The notes under the pieces were generated by a model. It had not been told where the DNA came from. It saw nothing but the letters and a program-made list of their open reading frames with translations, and searched no databases. 10,595 nucleotides of DNA from positions 1 through 10,595 of the forward strand of contig NZ_JAIWNS010000185.1 in assembly GCF_020216685.1 (NCBI RefSeq), given 5' to 3'. The DNA is from Methanospirillum hungatei. GTDB lineage: Archaea > Halobacteriota > Methanomicrobia > Methanomicrobiales > Methanospirillaceae. Positions 6,440-10,595 of this stretch are shown here, piece by piece (the first letter of the stretch is position 1; each line of letters starts with the position of its first letter). A program made the position numbers and the translations under genes.

Positions 6440-8192
6440 CTCTCCTCTCCGGACATGACTTCCTGACTCTATCTGCTGCGTGTTTCAGACCTTCCATACA
6501 GCGAAAATCCTGACATCCCCCATACCTTATACGTTCATACCAACCAATAAACCGGGTAAACCGGGCTTTACATACCTCATCAGGCAAAGCCCCTGCAATC
6601 TCCCGTGGGGTCATAAACGGTGATATCTGAAATACCTGATGACGGGACAGGGAGGAGAGCACTTCCAAATAAATTCTCCTTGGTAATTCTTCAGGACCGG
6701 GGGGATACTGCGCTGCAGGGATGATAGCCGAATCAATCATACCATCATCTGCATCCCCGCCAACCCATTGATCCGGTGTATCTTTCAATTTAGAGAGAAC
6801 TTCATCCTGGCTGTCAAATCTCTGAACTATCCCCTTTCGCCAGAAGTACCAGATAGGAATTGTAAAGAGAAGAATACCCGGTAGTACAAGTATCCACGGT
6901 GGGATAGAGCCGGCCTTTGAACTGGTGACTGACGTGATACGGTTTCCGTCAGATTCAACGATATAATGCTGACTTTCTGATGGAAGCAAGGGATATGACG
7001 GATCATCAAACCGGGTGAATACATGATACGTTCCTGCAGAGAGCGGCATCGTCACCAGGTACGTCCCCGCTACATTCGTCATGACCGTATCACATACCTT
7101 ATCCTGAACAAGGATGCTGACCGGAACATCCGGAACCGGGTCACGTGCAGTCAGAGTGCCGGTCAGATTAACCGCAGACATACCTTTTACCGGGAGTACC
7201 CGAAGTCCAAGCGTGGTTTCCAGGGATGGTACGACGATACGAGACGGTTCAGAGATCACAGCGCCCCATCGGGCGGTGAGAGTGTGTTCTCCTGCGGAGA
7301 TAGTATGGATCTGCACCGTTGAACGGAATTCACCAATGTCATCGGGTTTTAATTCCAAAAAAGGATTATTGTCCAGATTAATAACGACCGGCCATGAGCG
7401 ATCCTGTGATCCTGCAATAAATCCATATACATTGACCTTCTCCTGAAATGTCACATTATTGGGTCCTGCCAGGAATGAGATAAAGGGTGATCCGGCATCT
7501 GCAAACCGGGTAGTTCGGTCACGTTCATTCTGCCGTTCTGCAACCATTCCGGTGAGTGTATCAAATTCAGTTCTGCTTCTCATCACCGGATCGGTATTTA
7601 CTCCAAGGGCATTTCCCCGGGAAGATAAAGAATCGGTTACATCCGCATACTGGTTCTGCAGGGTCTGAATTCTGTTCTTCAATGCCTTCCCCTGGAGTCG
7701 GACCTTGGTTACGGAATCAGGATCCCCCTTGTCCTGATACTGAATCTCCAGTTTTTCAAGAGACTGCAAAGATTCCGATGTCGATACGAACTGGGAGAGC
7801 ATATCCTTTTGCTGGCCTGCATCCTGAGCAAACCGGGCGATTTCACTCTCATTCATATCCAGTTTGATGATGAGGTTCTGAAGATCATGGTACCGGCTCG
7901 TATACCGTGCAAGATCTGAACTGGCTGACTCGAGATCAGATTTTCTCAAAGTGACGGCAATCGTCCCGCTATAGTCCAGAAGTTCCTGCATCAGGGGGAG
8001 AAGATCGGTAGAACTGTTAAATGCCTGTTTTCTTAAGTCGCCGATATTCATATGATATCCGGTCTCACGGACACCCTTCTCAGCAGGATATAAAAGTGGC
8101 TGCATCCCATTTCCGATAAGAAGGCCGGCGACAAGGAGGCAAAGAGAGGCATATACGAGATAAAAGAGATGCCGCTTTCCCTGGCTATTCAC
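6429..8192 (-). CDS. Coiled-coil/Ig-like membrane protein with C-terminal DUF4129
   Basis: A 587-residue protein. An N-terminal membrane anchor (9-30) is followed by a long, mostly helical, coiled-coil-like region (about 50-225), two beta-rich Ig-like stretches (about 240-325 and 330-415, the second like a carboxypeptidase-regulatory repeat: VAGTYLVTMPLSAGTYHV), a second helix (431-451), and a cytoplasmic tail ending in DUF4129 (about 505-575: MTPREIAGAL, then FIGWYERIRYGG). In bacteria DUF4129 often ends transglutaminase-type proteins; no transglutaminase core is seen here. The GTG start overlaps the previous stop (GTGA), and GGTGAT (8207-8202) lies nine bases upstream. The shape suggests an outside stalk relaying to a cytoplasmic domain that meets MoxR/DUF58; this is inference. 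Confidence 0.88.
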   Translation of the reverse strand: MNSQGKRHLFYLVYASLCLLVAGLLIGNGMQPLLYPAEKGVRETGYHMNIGDLRKQAFNSSTDLLPLMQELLDYSGTIAVTLRKSDLESASSDLARYTSRYHDLQNLIIKLDMNESEIARFAQDAGQQKDMLSQFVSTSESLQSLEKLEIQYQDKGDPDSVTKVRLQGKALKNRIQTLQNQYADVTDSLSSRGNALGVNTDPVMRSRTEFDTLTGMVAERQNERDRTTRFADAGSPFISFLAGPNNVTFQEKVNVYGFIAGSQDRSWPVVINLDNNPFLELKPDDIGEFRSTVQIHTISAGEHTLTARWGAVISEPSRIVVPSLETTLGLRVLPVKGMSAVNLTGTLTARDPVPDVPVSILVQDKVCDTVMTNVAGTYLVTMPLSAGTYHVFTRFDDPSYPLLPSESQHYIVESDGNRITSVTSSKAGSIPPWILVLPGILLFTIPIWYFWRKGIVQRFDSQDEVLSKLKDTPDQWVGGDADDGMIDSAIIPAAQYPPGPEELPRRIYLEVLSSLSRHQVFQISPFMTPREIAGALPDEVCKARFTRFIGWYERIRYGGCQDFRCMEGLKHAADRVRKSCPERRDEG

Positions 8193-8530
8193 CCGTATAA
8201 TATCACCCAGACCTTCCGAAGCACAATAATACCAAAAAGAACAGTCCCGGCTCCTGCAATGATCATGATCATTCGCACATATCCGGGACGGACATACCGG
8301 GCATCGATGAGTTCGGCAATGATGAGAATGCCAATGAGCCAGAGAACAAAAAGAACCTCGATATCAAAGGAGCCGGCCAGGAACATGAATATAACGATAA
8401 TCATAAGCCAGGTGACCATACATCCAATTATCAGGGTTTTTTTTGATATCGTCATGGGAGATTGTTTCCAGGTGTATGGCTGTTCCGTGAATTCACCGCA
8501 CCTGCTTTCATGCCATGTGGGATTTTTCAT
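8189..8530 (-). CDS. Small membrane protein, first gene of the MoxR operon
   Basis: A 113-residue protein with a polar N-terminus (about 25 residues) and three hydrophobic segments (31-51, 57-72, 84-107) separated by AELIDARYVRPGYVR. No family is recognised. The ATG at 8530 has only a GAGGA abutting it. An inner ATG (codon 26, just before TISKKTL) would remove the polar stretch and leave a compact membrane protein, but it also lacks a good ribosome binding site, so the start is uncertain. The stop overlaps the DUF4129 start by four bases, which argues that it is a real operon member. It lies directly behind the operon promoter. Confidence 0.75.
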   Translation of the reverse strand: MKNPTWHESRCGEFTEQPYTWKQSPMTISKKTLIIGCMVTWLMIIVIFMFLAGSFDIEVLFVLWLIGILIIAELIDARYVRPGYVRMIMIIAGAGTVLFGIIVLRKVWVILYG

Positions 8531-8590
8531 TCCTCATATCTCTTTCCTTCGAAAAATATTACCCGTTTTCCAGATGAAAGAAGTAAACTA

Positions 8591-8596
8591 TTTATA
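8591..8596 (-). promoter_or_regulatory. TATA box of the seven-gene operon
   Basis: TATAAA on the minus strand, within GATATAAATAG. The usual spacing predicts transcription starting near 8566 and a ~36-nt leader before the ATG at 8530. No other promoter-like gap exists down to 1936; the largest intergenic space in the operon is about 36 bases, before MoxR. Confidence 0.5.
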
Positions 8597-8620
8597 TCAT
8601 ATTGTATTATATTCAAACGA

Positions 8621-8630
8621 TATATATTTA
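8621..8630 (+). promoter_or_regulatory. TATA box for the glycosyltransferase transcript
   Basis: TATATATTTA follows the A-rich CAAACGA, a plausible BRE-TATA pair. A start near 8650 is predicted, giving a ~147-nt leader, long for an archaeal gene. It lies about 30 bases from the operon's TATA box, so the two promoters may compete. Confidence 0.45.
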
Positions 8631-8631
8631 G

Positions 8632-8646
8632 ATCATGATGCATGCA
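8632..8646. repeat. Tandem palindromes between TATA box and predicted start
   Basis: Two perfect 8-base palindromes sharing one base: ATCATGAT (8632-8639) and TGCATGCA (8639-8646). Their place between the TATA box and the predicted start site is where archaeal repressors often bind. No regulator is identified; this is inference from position and symmetry. Confidence 0.35.
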
Positions 8647-8796
8647 GGACGGGGGGTCCGGAATTCATTATGGTGTGTTCTGATCAGGGACAGAGTAATT
8701 TCGAAATGCTCAAAAGTGATGCAGGTGAACATCTTACAGGGAATGGAGGGGGCTTGTACGTGAGAGTCCGGTTCCAGACTCATATCCTGTGATATT
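8647..8796 (+). promoter_or_regulatory. Long structured leader of the glycosyltransferase mRNA
   Basis: The stretch between the predicted start and the ATG can form a small hairpin at its head (GGAC 8647-8650 with GTCC 8656-8659). Near its end are two mutually exclusive stems: GGGCTT (8750-8755) with GAGTCC (8764-8769, two wobble pairs), or GAGTC (8764-8768) with GACTC (8777-8781). It also contains a 40-codon ORF. Such switching could control translation, or the stretch may be a decayed structured RNA. No known riboswitch is recognised. Confidence 0.3.
8670..8792 (+). CDS. Possible 40-residue upstream ORF
   Basis: ATG at 8670, TGA at 8790-8792, encoding 40 residues (MVCSDQGQ...RFQTHIL), stopping four bases before the glycosyltransferase ATG. 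The only purine-rich site is a G-run about 13 bases upstream, somewhat far. There is no homology that I recognise and no membrane or signal feature. The stop/start spacing would allow coupled translation, and the glycosyltransferase itself lacks a good ribosome binding site, which makes the idea worth keeping. It may equally be chance. Confidence 0.25.
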   Translation: MVCSDQGQSNFEMLKSDAGEHLTGNGGGLYVRVRFQTHIL

Positions 8797-9831
8797 ATGA
8801 ATCCATCACATGAGCCATGGTGCTTTCAGGGAGAGATTACTCCGGCATGTGATGATCTCTGGTACCATTCCGAAATCAGTTCAAATAATCATGATTTCTT
8901 ATATCACACTATACCCTCTTCTTTTAGATATCAGTTTTGTCTTGAAGAAGATTCCGGACCACTTCCTATCAATCCATTTTCATCCACTGCAGTCCTCATC
9001 CCTGCATACAATGAAGGGCAGATCATCGGTTCGGTTGTAACTGAAGCGCGAAAAATTATCCCAATGGTAATTGTTATCGATGATGGGTCCGCTGACAATA
9101 CCGCTGAACAGGCATCCGGTGCTGGGGCTGATGTCATTCGGTTACGTGAGAATCAGGGGAAAGCAGGGGCAGTAATGATCGGATGCTCCTATGCAAAGAA
9201 GCTCGGCATCGAAACCATCATTCTCCTTGACGGTGACGGGCAGCATGATCCGAGGGAAATACCGGTTGTTGCAGCTCCGGTCATGGCAGGAGTTGCGGAT
9301 ATGGTCATTGGTTCACGATTCATGGGAGAGAAGAACCAGATTCCCCGGTATCGGATCGCCGGCCAGCAGATTCTGAACGAAGTCACCAGGCTTGCATCCC
9401 GGATTGCCATAACCGATTCACAATCCGGTTTTCGGGTTCTTGGTAAACGGGCACTGGATAACCTGAACTTCACATCTAAAGGATATAATCTTGAATCAGA
9501 TATGATCACCCATTTTGCTTCGATTGGTATGAGGATGGTTGAGGTTCCGATTACCGTCAGATATGATGTGCCAAATAAGCATAAGATGAATCCCCTCCGT
9601 CATGGGGCAGGCATTATCTCCCATTTACTTGTAAATATTACCAGAAGCAGTCAGATCCTCTCCAAAGTCCCGTCAATGACCACGCTCATCTTTGGGGCCG
9701 CAATATTCTTTGCTTTTCTTTCAGGGTTATTATTCAGACCGTTTATTGAGATTCATCTCCTTTCCATCGGTCTTTTTACTATGATCATGGGAAGTTACGG
9801 GTTCATATACCAGTTGATTCATAGAGGGTGA
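8797..9831 (+). CDS. Family 2 glycosyltransferase, polyprenyl-phosphate sugar transferase type
   Basis: A 344-residue enzyme with a GT-A fold: VLIPAYNEG (66-74), VIDDGSADNT (93-102), LLDGDGQHDP (144-152, the DxD metal and sugar-nucleotide site), and DSQSGFRVLGKRAL (207-220) with GYNLESDM (229-236), typical of dolichyl-phosphate mannose or glucose synthases. Two C-terminal helices (about 295-313 and 318-340) anchor it. It probably moves a sugar from a nucleotide donor to a lipid phosphate for N-glycan or surface polysaccharide synthesis; the exact sugar cannot be told. Unusually, about 63 residues precede the first motif where such enzymes normally have only a few. They contain three Cys (9, 18, 48), and no other ATG, GTG or TTG lies in frame before the catalytic core, so the extension appears genuine. 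Confidence 0.93.
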   Translation: MNPSHEPWCFQGEITPACDDLWYHSEISSNNHDFLYHTIPSSFRYQFCLEEDSGPLPINPFSSTAVLIPAYNEGQIIGSVVTEARKIIPMVIVIDDGSADNTAEQASGAGADVIRLRENQGKAGAVMIGCSYAKKLGIETIILLDGDGQHDPREIPVVAAPVMAGVADMVIGSRFMGEKNQIPRYRIAGQQILNEVTRLASRIAITDSQSGFRVLGKRALDNLNFTSKGYNLESDMITHFASIGMRMVEVPITVRYDVPNKHKMNPLRHGAGIISHLLVNITRSSQILSKVPSMTTLIFGAAIFFAFLSGLLFRPFIEIHLLSIGLFTMIMGSYGFIYQLIHRG

Positions 9832-9978
9832 ATAGAAGGTTTGATTATGAGATGGGATAATGCACCCCACCATAAAAATATTTCAACATTTCCACATCAT
9901 CTCCATGAAAAAGATGGTGTCAAACCTTCTTCAGAACCATCATTTCCAGAAATATTACACAAAATTGGTAGAAAATAA
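9832..9978 (+). pseudogene. C-terminal remnant of a TumE (DUF6516) toxin
   Basis: In the same frame as the glycosyltransferase, immediately after its stop codon, the translation reads IEGLIMRWDNAPHHKN, then ISTFPHHLHE, KDGVKPSSEPSFPEILHKI and a TAA at 9976-9978. RWDNAPHH...FPHH.H...GVKPS is the signature C-terminal half of TumE-type toxins (DUF6516), normally about 100-130 residues. The N-terminal half is absent; the DNA before it is the glycosyltransferase. An ATG at 9847 could start a 43-residue peptide but has no convincing ribosome binding site. No recognisable antitoxin follows. It is best read as a relic left by deletion or insertion at this spot, although readthrough of the TGA would tag the glycosyltransferase with it. 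Confidence 0.75.
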
Positions 9979-10228
9979 GAATAAATTAAAGAATTTTATA
10001 TTTATTAATGATAAAGGCTGTTGCATATTTCTAAATCTTTAGTACATGGAAGTAAAATCAGAAATTTCATCACAATACTGGATCCATTCGTATGGAAATT
10101 GCCCTCTTTGGGAAACGACATTTCTGTTATGAAACAGCCACGATAGAGAATGAAAAAATTTCAACATGAAATGTGAATCGTTACTCAAATAGAGATATGA
10201 TGGAAGAGTATGTACAATAAGAGCAGAC

Positions 10229-10411
10229 TTGAAATATAAAGATAATAAATCAGAAATCAGGAATGCAAAGGACGGATCATTGTTCCCACCTGAACGAATC
10301 ATAAGTATGATCCAGACAGAGGGATTGGATTGTAATGAGGCACGTCAAATATTAATTACAAAGGGAATAAGGGATTTTTCCGAAACTATTCATAAAATCA
10401 GGGATAAATAA
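10229..10411 (+). CDS. Possible 60-residue hypothetical protein or gene tail
   Basis: An open frame from a TTG at 10229 to the TAA at 10409-10411; it is open back to about 10193 with no better start. The end looks protein-like: PPERIISMIQTEGLDCNEAR, then QILITKGIRDFSETIHKIRDK, predicted as two or three amphipathic helices. There is no ribosome binding site and no family match that I recognise. Given the toxin relic upstream, it could be the C-terminal tail of a broken gene rather than a full one. Confidence 0.3.
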   Translation: MKYKDNKSEIRNAKDGSLFPPERIISMIQTEGLDCNEARQILITKGIRDFSETIHKIRDK

Positions 10412-10514
10412 ATTTGAACATCCGAATTTGTCCCCGTCTTATCATGTACTCTGAAATACGGCTTTGTAGTTGATGAAACTTTTTAGGGCGGGCGATAGAA
10501 TTATACAATTATTA

Positions 10515-10523
10515 TATATAAAA
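10515..10523 (+). promoter_or_regulatory. Strong TATA-like box near the right edge
   Basis: TATATAAAA followed by GG resembles an archaeal TATA box. A start near 10545 is predicted. An ATG at 10567 opens a frame (MDSIEVFYY) that is still open when the window ends, so a gene may begin here. Because the whole stretch is AT-rich, a chance match is possible. Confidence 0.3.
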
Positions 10524-10595
10524 GGTAATTGTTAATTTTATAATTAATAAAAAAATATACTTATAGATGGATTCTATTGAGGTTTTTTATTATAT

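Larger units (their letters stand above)
9979..10595. other. AT-rich region, mostly without recognisable genes
   Basis: Markedly more AT-rich than the rest, with no CCGG, and with short open stretches in several frames that break quickly. One is the 28-codon ORF at 10046-10132 (plus; MEVKSEISSQYWIHS...). Another is the run ALFGKRHFCYETATIENEKIST in a different frame (stop near 10172). Neither is recognised. The pattern suits decayed coding DNA from an accessory element more than a functional intergenic region. The two entries that follow are the only parts with positive signals. Confidence 0.5.

Noticed and set aside
8258..8273. Perfect 16-base palindrome AATGATCATGATCATT inside the first operon gene
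   Set aside because: It encodes Met-Ile-Met-Ile-Ile in a membrane helix, which by itself yields this repeat of ATGATC. There is no promoter nearby, so a binding site is not needed to explain it.
8741..8781. Resemblance to a group II intron domain V (GTACGTGAGAG...CGGTTC)
   Set aside because: The loop-like core and final CGGTTC recall domain V, but the 5' strand needed for the stem (GAGCCG-type) is not in place and no reverse transcriptase or other intron domain is nearby. A covariance model search (Rfam group II intron) would settle it.
8169..8792. 207-codon plus-strand frame antisense to the first operon gene
   Set aside because: It runs opposite to a well-coupled operon gene and across the divergent promoters; the product is basic and repetitive, without a recognisable domain. 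Only its last 40 codons (8670-8792) are kept as a possible upstream ORF.
10039..10302. 87-codon minus-strand frame in the AT-rich right end
   Set aside because: No ribosome binding site, a low-complexity hydrophobic and aromatic composition, overlap with the plus-strand frame at 10229, and no family match. It is probably chance in AT-rich DNA.
10448..10480. CTGA and TGATGA motifs resembling a box C/D guide RNA
   Set aside because: The order and spacing are wrong: there is no flanking box C upstream and no box D after the TGATGA at the expected distance.
1..10595. CRISPR arrays, tRNA or rRNA genes, insertion sequence ends
   Set aside because: I saw no regularly spaced repeats, no cloverleaf-like segment with a T-loop GTTCRAATC pattern, no rRNA stretch and no transposase with terminal repeats anywhere in the window.

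Overview
The window looks like chromosomal DNA of a methanogenic archaeon, most likely of the Methanospirillum/Methanoregula type (Methanomicrobiales). The reasons are archaeal TATAAA promoter boxes, GGTGAT-type ribosome binding sites, frequent GTG starts, DUF1616 and sequon-rich surface proteins, and a TumE-type toxin remnant. The genus is inferred from gene content and style; no search was run.

Layout. Positions 1-275 (minus) hold the start of a secreted protein cut by the window edge. Positions 355-1344 (minus) encode a DUF1616 membrane protein whose large C-terminal domain is full of N-glycosylation sequons. Back to back with it, from one shared TATAAA/TTTATA box, is a small secreted protein of unknown function (1427-1933, plus).

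The centre (8530 down to 1936, minus) is a tight seven-gene operon with overlapping or nearly overlapping genes. In transcription order they are: a small membrane protein; a membrane-anchored coiled-coil/Ig-like protein ending in DUF4129; a DUF4350 protein; a MoxR AAA+ ATPase; a DUF58 protein; a five-helix membrane protein; and a membrane-anchored protein with a Cys-rich V4R-like C-terminus. MoxR-DUF58 modules are thought to act as chaperones in assembling or activating partner complexes. Here every partner is a membrane protein, so an envelope-associated ATP-driven assembly or signalling complex is the most reasonable reading. Its substrate is unknown.

Divergent from the operon is a family 2 glycosyltransferase (8797-9831, plus) of the polyprenyl-phosphate sugar transferase kind. 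It has an unusual ~63-residue N-terminal extension and a ~145-nt leader containing tandem palindromes, a 40-codon upstream ORF and competing hairpins.

From 9832 to the right end the DNA becomes AT-rich, lacks the CCGG tetranucleotide common elsewhere, and is mostly non-coding or decayed. It starts with the C-terminal half of a TumE (DUF6516) toxin fused directly behind the glycosyltransferase stop codon, followed by a possible 60-aa ORF and an AT-rich promoter-like stretch.
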